Below are positions 35,315 through 44,362 of a stretch of 64,000 bases of DNA, one piece after another. The position numbers and the translations under genes were made by a program. Each line of letters opens with the position of its first letter. Position 1 is the stretch's first letter. This stretch comes from Micromonospora sp. NBC_01813 (GTDB taxonomy: Bacteria > Actinomycetota > Actinomycetes > Mycobacteriales > Micromonosporaceae): positions 5,517,001-5,581,000 of the forward strand of contig NZ_CP109067.1 of NCBI RefSeq assembly GCF_035917335.1. Reading direction: 5' to 3'. The notes beneath the pieces are model-generated. The model worked only from the letters and a program-made list of their open reading frames with translations. It was not told the DNA's origin and made no database searches.

Positions 35315-36580
35315 TCAGCCGGGCTGGGTGCGCAGGTAGCGGCCGAAGTGCGGAACGGTGAAGGCGACCGTGCCGCGTTCGCCCGAATAGATCAGGCCCT
35401 TTTTGATCAACGCGTCCCGGGCCGGCGACAGGCTGGCTGGCTTGCGCCCCAGCGACCGGGCTATCTCGGCGGTCGGCACCGCCGCGTCCGGGTCGACATC
35501 GTCGACCGATCGCGCCGCGCCGGACGGGTCGGCGGCACCGGCGAGGGACGCCATCGCCCGCATGTACTCGCGTTCGGCCGGTGTCGCGCGCTCGAACCGG
35601 GAGCCGAAGAAGCCGACTGCCAGTTCCGCCTCGGCCTCGGGCGCGGCCATCCGGACGTCGGCGGCGGTGATCGGCGAACGCGGCGCGTTGTCCCAGGTCG
35701 CTTTGCCGTACGCCTGGACGAAGTACGGGTATCCGCCCGACTTGTCGTACAACAGGTCCAGGGCCTTGGCCTCGTACTCGACCTGCTCGCGGGCGGCCGG
35801 CGCGGTCAGCGCCTGATCGGCGGCGACCCGGTCCAACCGGTCGATGCGCTGGTAGCGGAAGAGCCGCTCGGAGTAGGACTTCGCCGCGGACAGCACCGCC
35901 GGCAGATGCGGCAGGCCGGCACCGACCACGATCAACGGCCCGCCGAGCTGCGACAGTTCGTGGCAGGCCGCGCAGAGCGCCGACACGTCGTCGGTGCCCA
36001 CGTCCTGCATTTCGTCGATGAACAGCGCGATCCCGGTGCCGACGTCGGTGGCGACCGCCGCGGCGTCGGTGAAGAGCTCCACCAGGTCGATCTCGATGTC
36101 ACCCGAGTCGGCCCGACCGGTGGCGGCCGGCACGTCGATGCCGGGCTGCCAGCGGTCGCGCAGCCGGGGTGCCGCACCACGTCCGCCGGCGGCCGGCGGG
36201 TTCGCCCGCAACGCGAAAGCCTTGAGTACGCCGAGGAAGTCGTCGATCCGCTCCGGTGCCCGGTGCCGGGGTGCGAGTTCGCGTACCGCCATGTGCAGGG
36301 CGGCGGCGACCGGTCGGCGCAGCGACTGGTCCGGTCGGGCCTCGATCTTGCCGGTGCCCCACAACCGGCTGATGGCCTGCGACCGCAGCGTGTTGAGCAG
36401 GACGGTCTTGCCGACACCGCGCAGGCCGGTGAGCATCAGGCTGCGTTCGGGGCGGCCCCGGGCGACCCGTTCCAGCACGACGTCGAAGACGTCGAGCTCG
36501 CGGCCCCGGCCGGCGAGCTCCGGCGGGCGCTGGCCGGCACCGGGGGCGTACGGGTTCCGGATCGGGTCCACGTCTGGCAC
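35315..36580 (-). CDS. AAA+ ATPase with C-terminal winged helix
   Basis: The 421-residue protein has Walker A GLRGVGKTVLLN (about residues 50-61), Walker B ALFIDEMQDV (about 195) and a sensor-like VVGAGLPHLP segment, followed by a helical part and a C-terminal winged helix (EIARSLGRKPASLSPARDALIKKGLI). That architecture resembles ORC/Cdc6-like and STAND-type NTPases that act on DNA or as regulators. The start is the GTG at 36580, 12 bases downstream of a palindrome at 36593-36610 that may bind a regulator. Function unknown. Confidence 0.8.
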   Translation of the reverse strand: MPDVDPIRNPYAPGAGQRPPELAGRGRELDVFDVVLERVARGRPERSLMLTGLRGVGKTVLLNTLRSQAISRLWGTGKIEARPDQSLRRPVAAALHMAVRELAPRHRAPERIDDFLGVLKAFALRANPPAAGGRGAAPRLRDRWQPGIDVPAATGRADSGDIEIDLVELFTDAAAVATDVGTGIALFIDEMQDVGTDDVSALCAACHELSQLGGPLIVVGAGLPHLPAVLSAAKSYSERLFRYQRIDRLDRVAADQALTAPAAREQVEYEAKALDLLYDKSGGYPYFVQAYGKATWDNAPRSPITAADVRMAAPEAEAELAVGFFGSRFERATPAEREYMRAMASLAGAADPSGAARSVDDVDPDAAVPTAEIARSLGRKPASLSPARDALIKKGLIYSGERGTVAFTVPHFGRYLRTQPG

Positions 36581-36592
36581 CGTATCGGCTCA

Positions 36593-36677
36593 TCTAGCGT
36601 GATCGCTAGATCCGGCTAGAAGACGCGATCGTGTCGTTCTCGTCCACAAACTAGGGCTCTCTAGCTTGAACGCTAGA
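36593..36677. repeat. Two copies of the palindromic motif TCTAGCnTGAnCGCTAGA
   Basis: The copies lie at 36593-36610 and 36660-36677, 67 bases apart, and match in 16 of 18 bases; the differences are the two symmetric n positions. The first copy sits 12 bases upstream of the AAA+ ATPase start codon and the second forms the top of the long hairpin. The symmetric design suggests a dimeric regulator. Confidence 0.8.
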
Positions 36678-36693
36678 GAGCCCTAGTTTGTGG
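36644..36693. terminator. 22-base perfect inverted repeat, terminator-like or regulatory
   Basis: Two perfect 22-base arms enclose the loop TTGAAC. The arms start with CCACAAACTAGG and end with TCTCTAGC. It lies 55 bases past the stop of the gene at 36749 (minus strand), so it can end that transcript. The arms are AT-richer than normal for this chromosome, and the tip is the palindrome shared with 36593. Confidence 0.7.
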
Positions 36694-36748
36694 TAGCGGG
36701 TGCGGCCAGCCGACCGGCCGGCGGGCCGGAGCAGGGAACTCCGCCGGC

Positions 36749-37567
36749 TCAGAGCTCCTTCATGCAGAGCACGTAGTCGAGGATCGCCTGGTCGCTGTCG
36801 TTGACGTACGTGGTGTCGGTGTCCTCGTGGCCGAAGACCGGATCGTCACAGCGCTCCGTGTCGGTGGTCAGCGGGATACGGGCGAGCACCTCGTACGAGC
36901 CCGGCTCGCAGGCGACCTTGCGCAGCACCGCGTCGGAGTCCGAGCCGTCGTTGACGACACAGTCGCCGACCACGATCAGCCCACCGGTGTCACCGCCCTC
37001 GGTCGGCGGCACGCCGGACTCCGTGTCGTCGTCCGGCGACTCGGCCGGCGCGCCCACCGACGGTGACTCGATCGGCTCGCTCGCGGTGCTGGTCTCGCCG
37101 TTCGCCACGGCGAACGCCACGAGGCCACCGCAGCCGCAGAGCACCAACAGCACCACCGCGCCGATCACCAGCCCGATGATCAGCCCGGCCCGGGACTTCT
37201 TCGGCGGCTGACCGCCCGGCATTCCCGGTGGTGGTGGACCCCAACCGGGTGGCGGTGGCGGCGGGTAGCCACCCCCGGAACCCGGCGGCGGGGGGTAACC
37301 GCCGCCACCGGAGGTCGGCGGTGGGAAGCCCGGCTGCCCACCCGGCTGATACGGCGACTGGTACGGCGTCGTGGGATCGGGGTAACCGCCGCCGGACACC
37401 GGTTGTCCGCCCGGGGCCGGGTAGCCGCCACCGGCCGGATACTCGCCCGGGGAGGGATACCCGGGCGGCGGCGGAAAGGCCTGACCGGGCGGCGGATATC
37501 CGGGTTGGCCGGCGGGGTCGTCGGGCTGTCCCGCACCGGGGTAGCCCGGCGGACCGTAGCTGGACAT
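36749..37567 (-). CDS. Pro/Gly-rich single-pass membrane protein, paralogue 1
   Basis: A 272-residue protein: about 125 residues of PPGYP-type repeats in the cytoplasm, one membrane helix with CGCGG at its end, a disordered acidic linker and a C-terminal outer domain of about 75 residues with four Cys (GDCVVN, VACEPGSYEVLARI, RCDDP and VLCMKEL). That domain is shared with the next gene and resembles the small LppU/septum-formation-type domains of actinobacterial envelope proteins. The ATG at 37567 follows GGGAG. Confidence 0.75.
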   Translation of the reverse strand: MSSYGPPGYPGAGQPDDPAGQPGYPPPGQAFPPPPGYPSPGEYPAGGGYPAPGGQPVSGGGYPDPTTPYQSPYQPGGQPGFPPPTSGGGGYPPPPGSGGGYPPPPPPGWGPPPPGMPGGQPPKKSRAGLIIGLVIGAVVLLVLCGCGGLVAFAVANGETSTASEPIESPSVGAPAESPDDDTESGVPPTEGGDTGGLIVVGDCVVNDGSDSDAVLRKVACEPGSYEVLARIPLTTDTERCDDPVFGHEDTDTTYVNDSDQAILDYVLCMKEL

Positions 37568-37782
37568 GATCTCCCTAGCGTCGTCGCTGCATGGGGTCGA
37601 GGTGGTCTGGCAGCGTAGCGCGGAACAACCGTGCTACCCAGCACGGTAACCAACGGTCGCCAACCGCCGGCCGGCCGGCAGCCCGGACGTGGGCGGGGCG
37701 ACAGTTCACGGCCGGCGCGACTGGCGTGCCGGGCCTCGTAGCACTAGCGGCCCAACCACCTAGCCTCTGGCATCGTCGCAGC

Positions 37783-38751
37783 TCAGCGCTGTTTAAGACA
37801 GAGTACGAAGTCGAGCGCGTCAAGTTGGCTGTTGAAGAAGTACCAGTTGGTGTAGCCGGTGACGTCGGCGCACTTCGTCTTCGCGTCTTCCTCACCCTCG
37901 GTGACTCCGTCGAAACGGGCGAGCACCTCGTATGCGCCGGCGTCGCATTCCGTGATGGCCAACACCGGCGTCGCCTCGTCATCCTCGCCGTCGGCCTCGT
38001 TGCGTACGCACTGGCCGACGGTGACGAAACGGGCGTCGCTCGACGCCGCCGGTGTCGGCGTCGGGGTGGGATCGTCGTCCTGGGCTGGTTCGGGTGTCGG
38101 GTCGGTGCCAGTCGACGGTGCCACGGACGGGTCGACCTGCGGGTCCGTCGTCGGCACCGCCAGTCCTTCGCCGCCGTTCTGCGGCTCGGGTCGGTTGATC
38201 AGGTAGATCCCGACCGCGCCGCCGCCACAGAGCAGCACCGCCAGGCCGATCACCACCGCGAGCAGCGCGCCGCTCACGCCGCCGCTCTTCTTGCCGGGCC
38301 GGCCCGGTGCCGCTGTCGGCTCCCAGGCCGGCGCCGCCGGCGGCTGCTGGTGCTGGCCGGCACCCGGCTGCTGCCAGGTCTGCTCAGTGGCACCCGCCCA
38401 CCCCTGCGCAGGTTGGGTGCCCGAATGCCAGTTCTGGTCACCCGCCGACGTCTGCTGCCCGTACCCCTGCCAGTTGGGTTGCGCGGCCGGAGGTTGGCCG
38501 GCCTGCCAGTTGGGTTGCGCGGCCGGGGGTTGGCCGGCCTGCCAGTTGGGGTCGTTCTCGCCGTGCCAGGGCTGCTCCGGCCCGGGCCGCCAGGGTTGTT
38601 CCGGCCCGGCGGGGGGTGGGGTATCGCCCCAGGGGTCGTTCCCGCCCCACGGGTCCGACGGCTCCCGGAACGGCTCCGGCGCGTGTCGGTCAGCCCACCG
38701 GTCCGGCTGCTGATCCGGGTACGGCCCGCCGGGCGGTCCGTATTGCGACAT
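37783..38751 (-). CDS. Pro/Gln/Trp-rich single-pass membrane protein, paralogue 2
   Basis: The 322-residue protein has the same design as its neighbour: a cytoplasmic region with repeated PNWQAGQPPAAQ units, one membrane helix, a Thr/Pro/Asp-rich linker, and a Cys-containing outer domain (VGQCVRN, ECDAGAYEVLARFDGV, KCADVTGYTNWYFF, LDFVLCLKQR). The ATG at 38751 lies after AGGAGGACAGGAC. The tandem pair probably arose by duplication and then diverged; the outer domain is the best conserved part. Function unknown. Confidence 0.75.
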   Translation of the reverse strand: MSQYGPPGGPYPDQQPDRWADRHAPEPFREPSDPWGGNDPWGDTPPPAGPEQPWRPGPEQPWHGENDPNWQAGQPPAAQPNWQAGQPPAAQPNWQGYGQQTSAGDQNWHSGTQPAQGWAGATEQTWQQPGAGQHQQPPAAPAWEPTAAPGRPGKKSGGVSGALLAVVIGLAVLLCGGGAVGIYLINRPEPQNGGEGLAVPTTDPQVDPSVAPSTGTDPTPEPAQDDDPTPTPTPAASSDARFVTVGQCVRNEADGEDDEATPVLAITECDAGAYEVLARFDGVTEGEEDAKTKCADVTGYTNWYFFNSQLDALDFVLCLKQR

Positions 38752-38834
38752 GTCCTGTCCTCCTGCACGGCGCGGGTCGATCTGGTCACCCGCTTGGCCT
38801 GGCGGTGATGACGTCACCGTAGCGTGAGCACCCC

Positions 38835-39851
38835 ATGAGCTCACCTCCCCGAAGTACGCCAACTCCCGGAGAACCGTCCGATTCGCGCGGACTTGCCGGG
38901 TCGACGGTTGCCGACTCCGTGGGCGTGTCGGCAACCCGACCGGCGATGATCTGGTCGGCTCTGCTGATCGTCTACATCGTCTGGGGATCCACCTACCTGG
39001 CGATCCGGGTGGTGGTGGAGACGATGCCACCGATGGTGTCGGCGGGGACCCGGTTCGGGCTGGCGGCGGTGCTGCTCGCCGCGATCCTGCGGGTACGCCA
39101 CGGTCGAGGCGCGCTGCGGGTCACTCGCCGGCAACTCGCGGGGGCGGCCCTGGTGGGGGTCCTGCTGCTCACCGGTGGGAACGGCCTGGTGATGCTGGCC
39201 GAGTCCGGTCCGCCGGGGGTCGCCGTGCCGTCCGGCATCGCCGCGTTGCTGGTGGCGGTCGTCCCGCTGCTGGTGGTGCTGCTCCGGCTGGCCGTCGGGG
39301 ACCGGCCACGGTCGACGACGGTCGCCGGGGTGCTCGTCGGCCTGGGCGGGCTGGTCGTCCTGGTCGCTCCGACCGGTGGCGCCGCTGCCGCCGCGCCACT
39401 GGCCGGCGCGTTGCTCGTGCTGGCGGCAGCCACCTCGTGGTCGACCGGCTCGTTCATCTCCAGCCGGATCAGCATGCCGTCCGACGCGTTCGTCGCCACC
39501 GTCTACCAGATGGCCGCCGGCGCGGCCGCGCTGCTGGCGATCGGGGCGCTGCGGGGCGAGCTGCGCGGCTTCGACGTGACGCAGGTCTCGGCGAGATCGT
39601 GGTCGGCGTTGGTCTACCTCCTGGTGGCCGGGTCGTTGATCGCCTTCACCGCGTACGTGTGGTTGCTGCAGAACGCGCCGATCTCGTTGGTGGCCACCTA
39701 CGCGTACGTCAACCCGGCGGTCGCGGTCGCCCTCGGCGCGCTGTTCGTCGCCGAGCCGATCACTCCCCGGGTGCTGCTCGGCGGTTTGGTGATCGTCGTC
39801 GGGGTGGCGCTGGTGGTCACCACCGAGCGCCCCCGGCGCGGCCGCTCCTAG
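38835..39851 (+). CDS. EamA family (DMT superfamily) exporter
   Basis: A 338-residue protein with ten membrane helices in two EamA repeats. The first has WGSTYLAIRVVVETMPPM and the second has ISLVATYAYVNPAVAVALGALFVAEP, both typical of RhaT/YdcZ/RarD-type metabolite exporters. About 38 Ser/Pro-rich residues precede the first helix. Substrate unknown. Confidence 0.88.
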   Translation: MSSPPRSTPTPGEPSDSRGLAGSTVADSVGVSATRPAMIWSALLIVYIVWGSTYLAIRVVVETMPPMVSAGTRFGLAAVLLAAILRVRHGRGALRVTRRQLAGAALVGVLLLTGGNGLVMLAESGPPGVAVPSGIAALLVAVVPLLVVLLRLAVGDRPRSTTVAGVLVGLGGLVVLVAPTGGAAAAAPLAGALLVLAAATSWSTGSFISSRISMPSDAFVATVYQMAAGAAALLAIGALRGELRGFDVTQVSARSWSALVYLLVAGSLIAFTAYVWLLQNAPISLVATYAYVNPAVAVALGALFVAEPITPRVLLGGLVIVVGVALVVTTERPRRGRS

Positions 39852-39892
39852 CCCACCACTGCCCGGCCGCTCCTAGCCCACCGCTGTGCGGC

Positions 39893-40933
39893 TCAGCGGA
39901 CGAAGAGGGTGGCCCGGCCGTCGCGGATCCCGACGATGTGTCCCCAGACGTTGACGTCGACGACCCGGTCGGTCGGGCGCAGGCCCAGCGTGGTCAGGTC
40001 GACCATGGTGCCACGGTGCCAGCGGAACGGGTGGCTGGCGCCGGTCGCGGTCTCGGAGTGGCCGATCACCTCGCCCCGGTCGCTGATCGCGACGGCGAGA
40101 CTCACCGGGCCGCCGAGCGTGCCGAGCTCGCTGATCGTCCCGTCCCGCCACAGGTACGCCTGCCGGCCTGCGGTAGCCGTCAGCGAGTTGCTGACGATCT
40201 CCCGCCGATTGTTGAGGTCGGCCGGCTGGTTGACCCAGGGCCCGCTGCCGCCGAGGTCGCCCAGGTCGGTCAGTACGCCCTGGTGCTAGCGGGCACCACG
40301 GCAGTTGCAGGGGTACCCGGGGGTGGGCTCGTACTCGCCGACCAGATCACCCCAGTTGTTGATCCCGACCTGCGCCGCGTACGCGTTGTTGTGCCAGAGC
40401 ATGGTGAGGGTGCCCCGGTGCCAGAGGAAGCTCTGATCCGGCGAGGTCACCTCGGTGGTGCCGAAGACGACGCCCCGGTCGTTGATGGAGATCGCGTACG
40501 AGGATCCGGCGTCAGGGATCTCGATCGGGGTGAAGGTGCCCCGCTGCCAGACCGCCACCTGTGAGAGCCCGCTGGTCGTGATCGCGTTGCCGAGCACCGT
40601 ACCGGCTTCGTTGATCTCTCTGGCTCCGAAGCTCTGGTAGCCGGCGGGTGCGCCGAGCGGGCTCAGTTGCCCGGCCTGCCATCGGTAGCCGCCGCCGACG
40701 ACCTGCCCTCGGTCGTTGATCGCCAGGCTCCACTCGGTCGCGGCGAAGCCGAGATCCACCGCCTGGTACGGCCGGGCCGCCCAGTTGCCGGCGGCACCGT
40801 CGACCGCCCCGCCGACGGCACCCGCCGTCGACGATGGTCCGACGACCGCGCCGATCGACATGGCCACCGCGGCGACGAGCACCGTGGCGGCGCGCTGGCG
40901 GCTTCGCGGGAGCACCCGGGGCTGCTGACTCAT
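39893..40933 (-). pseudogene. Secreted HAF-repeat protein interrupted by one amber codon
   Basis: From ATG 40933 the frame encodes a signal peptide (Arg-rich start, hydrophobic core, end near STAGA) and repeats of the HAF type such as LAINDRGQVVGG, SINDRGVVFG and GINNWGDLVGE. A TAG at 40288-40286 stops it after residue 215. The same frame then continues without another stop to 39893 with further repeats (HQGVLTDLGDLGG, AISDRGEVIGHSE and VWGHIVG). In these repeats a Trp sits at the position of the stop (RGAR-W-HQG), so TGG to TAG explains it. Role unknown; HAF proteins are extracellular. Confidence 0.75.
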
Positions 40934-41011
40934 GGTAGTCAGCCTGAAGCCGAGGGTCACTCGTGTCAATGTGTGACCAGCGCCTGTCGGCCAAGCGACA
41001 GTCGTCAATGG

Positions 41012-44000
41012 TTACAGCAGTCGCAGTTGGCGATCCTTCGGACGACGCGGACCTTCTTCACCCAGCCGGTCGAACAGGCCGGCATCGATCGCGTCCAGGA
41101 ACGGCGTCGGCCGCATCTGCCGTTCCTGACCGTGCCGGACCCGCCGGCCGGCGTGGGACACGTACAGCCGGTCCTGGGCCCGGGTGAGCCCGACGAAGAA
41201 CAGCCGGCGCTCCTCGGCCACGTCGTCCTCGCTGGGGGTCGTGCCCGGGAAACGCAACGGCAGCAGCCCGTCCTCACAGCCGACCAGGAAGACCACCGGG
41301 AACTCCAGGCCCTTGGCAGCGTGCAGGGTGAGCAGGGTGACCGCCTCGGCCCGGGGATCCATGGCGTCCACCTCGGCGCCGGTGTCCAACAGCGACAGCA
41401 GCATCGGCAGGTCGTCGCCGCAGCGCCGGGCCAGTGGGCCGAGCAGCTCCACCGCCGACCAGATGTCGGCCGGTACCAGGTGCGGGCCGGCGGACGAGTC
41501 CAGCGTCGGCGTGGTCAGCCGCTCGGCCAGGACCTGGCCGGCGAGCCGGACCCGGGCGGCAAGTGAGGAGTCCGCCCCCGCGTCCCTCGCGGTGTCGGCA
41601 TGCCGCAACTCCCGGGCGATCGCCGTCACCCCCGGCCGGTCCCGCAGCCGGTTGTGGGACCGTTTCTGCACCGGAACCCCGGCGCGGGTCAGCGCCTCCA
41701 CGATCGGCCCGGACTGCGCGTCGGTGCGGTACAGCACCGCGATGTCGGAGAACGACACCGTCGACGACTGCCCGTCGATCCGCCCCGAGTCCAACGAACG
41801 GTGCGACACCCCGCCGACCAGTTCGTCGACCGTGCGTACCACGAACGCCGCCTCGTCGGCGGCCGTGCCGGCCGGATACCGGCCGATCAGTGGCGCCTGC
41901 GGATCCAGCCGGGCCGGCTCCAGTCGTCGGCCCCGGACCAGCGAGCTGGGGGCGATGGCCTGCACCGCGGCCGCCAGGATCGGTGCCGCCGACCGGTAGT
42001 TGCGGGCCAGCCGCACCAACCGGGCGTCGACGAAGTCGGCGGAGAAGCGCAGGAAGTACTGCACGTCAGCGCCACGGAACGAGTAGATCGCCTGGTCGGG
42101 GTCGCCGATTGCGCACAGGTTGCCGTCCGCCGGGCTGAGTAGCCGCAGCAACTCGTACTGATCCGCGTCGACGTCCTGGTACTCGTCGACGAAGATCCAC
42201 CGCCAGCGGTCCCGGTAACGCTGGACCAGCTTGGGGTCGTCGCGCAGCAACCGCAGCGGCAGGGTGACCAACTCGTCGAGGTCGACCAGGTCGGCGGCGC
42301 GCAGCAGCTTGGCGTACGCGGCGTCGTCCTCGCCGGCCTGCGTACGGGCCTGCGCCCGTTCGGTGTCGTCGGCGATCCGGAAGCCCTTGGCCAGCCCGGC
42401 CGCCTTCGGGTTCTCCCGCAGGATGGTCAGGCCCAGCGAGTGGAACGTGGCGACGGTGACGTCCTCGGCCACCGGGCCGAGCAGGCCGTCGAGGCGGTGC
42501 CGTAGCTCCTCGGCGGCCCGGCGGGTGAAGGTGATCGCCAGGCAGTGCTCGGGGTAGACGTTGAGCTCGGCACAGAGGTACGCGATCCGGTGGGTCAGCG
42601 TCCGGGTCTTGCCGGTGCCCGGGCCGGCCACGATCAGCAGTGGCCCGCCGGGTGCCGACGCGGCGACCCGTTGCATCGCGTCGAGGCGGTCCAGCAGTCC
42701 GGTGCCGACCTCCTCCATCCCGGCCAGCATCGGCTCGAACGGCTCGTGCGGTGACGGCGCCGGCGGCGGCGGGATCGGCGGCGCGGCCGGCGTCGCGCTC
42801 GCCCGGGCGGCCCGCGCCGGCCGCCCGGTGCCGCCGGCCCGGGTGCCGCGCCGGGCCACAGCCGCAGCCGGACCGCCGGCGGCAGCCGGCTCGCTGGCCG
42901 GTCGCTGCGCCGGCACCGGTACGTCGAACAGCGCCTCCGGCTGGCTGCCGGCCCCGCCGGCCAACTCCTCGGGTGCGAACATCGTGATCACCCCGTACTC
43001 GCCGTCGTAGCCCGGCACCCGGCGGACGTCGCCGCGGCGCAGCCGTTCGATCGCCTCGCCGAGGAGTTCGCCGCCGACCCGACGGATGTCGTCGACCGGC
43101 ACCTTGGTCAGGATGTCCAGCTCCGGGCCGAGCGCGGCGACCAGGTTGACGACCTGGCCTTCGACGGTCTTGGACCGGGCGCCGACCCGGTTGATCTCGC
43201 CGACGATCTCCGGCAGCGCCACCAGGTGGGTGACCTGTTTGGCGTTCGCCGGCCGGTGCCCTTCGGCCCGGTCGGCGAGGTCTTCGACCCGGCTCAGTAC
43301 GCCGATGGTCAGCGGTTTGCCGCACTCGGGGCAGTTGCCGCCGGCCTGCCGGGTCTGCTCGGGTGCCCAGTTGACGCCGCAGTTGCGGTGCCCGTCGGCG
43401 TGGTACTTGCCCTCCTCGGGGAAGAACTCGATCGTGCCGACCAGCCCGTCTCCGGTGCGCAGCGCCTCGCGTACGGCGTAGTAGTCGAGCGCGCTGTCCA
43501 GCACGGTGGCCTCCCGGGCCAGCGCCGGTGGCGAGTGGGCGTCGGAGTTCGACACCAACTGATACTTGTCCAGGTGGGACACCCGCCAGTTCATCGCGGG
43601 GTCGGAGGAGAGCCCGGTCTCCACCGCGAAGATGTGCTCGGCCAGGTCCGCGTAGCAGTCGGCGATCGCGTCGAAGCCGGACTTGGAGCCCAGCGCGGAG
43701 AACCACGGCGTCCAGATGTGCGCCGGCACCAGGTAGCCGTCCGGGCTCGCCTCCAGGGTGATCTCCAGCAGATCGCGGGAGTCCAGGCCGAGGATCGGCC
43801 GCCCGTCCGAGCCGAGGTTGCCGATCCGCCCCAGCGCGGTGTTGAACCGGGCCACCGCGTCCAGGTCGGGCAGATAGATCAGGTGGTGCACCTTCCGGGT
43901 GCGGTCGTCCCGTTTGTAGATCGTCGAGATCTCGACGCTCAACATGTAGCGCACCGGGTTCGACTCGGCCTCGCTGGCCAGCCGGGGCGGCAGCCGGCGG

Positions 44001-44269
44001 GCCACGTCCCGCTCGGCCTCGGGGCTGAGCCGGTACAGCCCCGGCTCGGCCGGGTGCAGCGACTCACGCAGGTGGTCGAACCAGGCCGGGTGGGTGAAGT
44101 CACCGGTGCCGAGCAGGCTGACGCCCTTGCGCCGGGCCCACCAGGCCAGGTTCGACATGTTCAGGTCGCGACTGCAGGCCCGCGAATACCGGGAGTGGAT
44201 GTGCAGGTCGGCGACGAAGGATCCGGGACCCGTGGAGCCGGGGGAGGGCACGGCGCGGTACGGGGGCAC
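41012..44269 (-). CDS. EndoQ-like PHP nuclease fused to a UvrD/Rep-type helicase
   Basis: The protein of about 1085 residues has an N-terminal PHP domain with ADLHIHSRYSRACS, LLGTGDFTHP and SNSDAHSP metal motifs, then the zinc-ribbon region NCGVNW...CPECGKPLTIGV, as in endonuclease Q (TIGR00375). After an Ala/Pro-rich linker comes a complete superfamily 1 helicase: Walker A AGPGTGKT (about 548), FVDEYQDVD, GDPDQAIYSFRGA, TLHAAKGLEFPVVF and FVGLTRAQDRLYV. EndoQ cuts 5' of deaminated bases, so the fusion probably nicks and unwinds damaged DNA. The start is GTG 44269, six bases after AGGA; GTG 44284 is an alternative. Confidence 0.9.
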   Translation of the reverse strand: MPPYRAVPSPGSTGPGSFVADLHIHSRYSRACSRDLNMSNLAWWARRKGVSLLGTGDFTHPAWFDHLRESLHPAEPGLYRLSPEAERDVARRLPPRLASEAESNPVRYMLSVEISTIYKRDDRTRKVHHLIYLPDLDAVARFNTALGRIGNLGSDGRPILGLDSRDLLEITLEASPDGYLVPAHIWTPWFSALGSKSGFDAIADCYADLAEHIFAVETGLSSDPAMNWRVSHLDKYQLVSNSDAHSPPALAREATVLDSALDYYAVREALRTGDGLVGTIEFFPEEGKYHADGHRNCGVNWAPEQTRQAGGNCPECGKPLTIGVLSRVEDLADRAEGHRPANAKQVTHLVALPEIVGEINRVGARSKTVEGQVVNLVAALGPELDILTKVPVDDIRRVGGELLGEAIERLRRGDVRRVPGYDGEYGVITMFAPEELAGGAGSQPEALFDVPVPAQRPASEPAAAGGPAAAVARRGTRAGGTGRPARAARASATPAAPPIPPPPAPSPHEPFEPMLAGMEEVGTGLLDRLDAMQRVAASAPGGPLLIVAGPGTGKTRTLTHRIAYLCAELNVYPEHCLAITFTRRAAEELRHRLDGLLGPVAEDVTVATFHSLGLTILRENPKAAGLAKGFRIADDTERAQARTQAGEDDAAYAKLLRAADLVDLDELVTLPLRLLRDDPKLVQRYRDRWRWIFVDEYQDVDADQYELLRLLSPADGNLCAIGDPDQAIYSFRGADVQYFLRFSADFVDARLVRLARNYRSAAPILAAAVQAIAPSSLVRGRRLEPARLDPQAPLIGRYPAGTAADEAAFVVRTVDELVGGVSHRSLDSGRIDGQSSTVSFSDIAVLYRTDAQSGPIVEALTRAGVPVQKRSHNRLRDRPGVTAIARELRHADTARDAGADSSLAARVRLAGQVLAERLTTPTLDSSAGPHLVPADIWSAVELLGPLARRCGDDLPMLLSLLDTGAEVDAMDPRAEAVTLLTLHAAKGLEFPVVFLVGCEDGLLPLRFPGTTPSEDDVAEERRLFFVGLTRAQDRLYVSHAGRRVRHGQERQMRPTPFLDAIDAGLFDRLGEEGPRRPKDRQLRLL

Positions 44270-44362
44270 GCCGCATCCTGCCACGACGGCAGGCCGCTCG
44301 GCGTGTCGCCACGCTCGGAAACACCCGAGACGTGACTCTCACTCGCCCGGATCCGTACTCGG

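Noticed and set aside
39893-40105. Separate short gene after the amber codon
   Set aside because: It has no own start signal and is in the same frame as the upstream HAF repeats, so it is treated as part of one broken gene.
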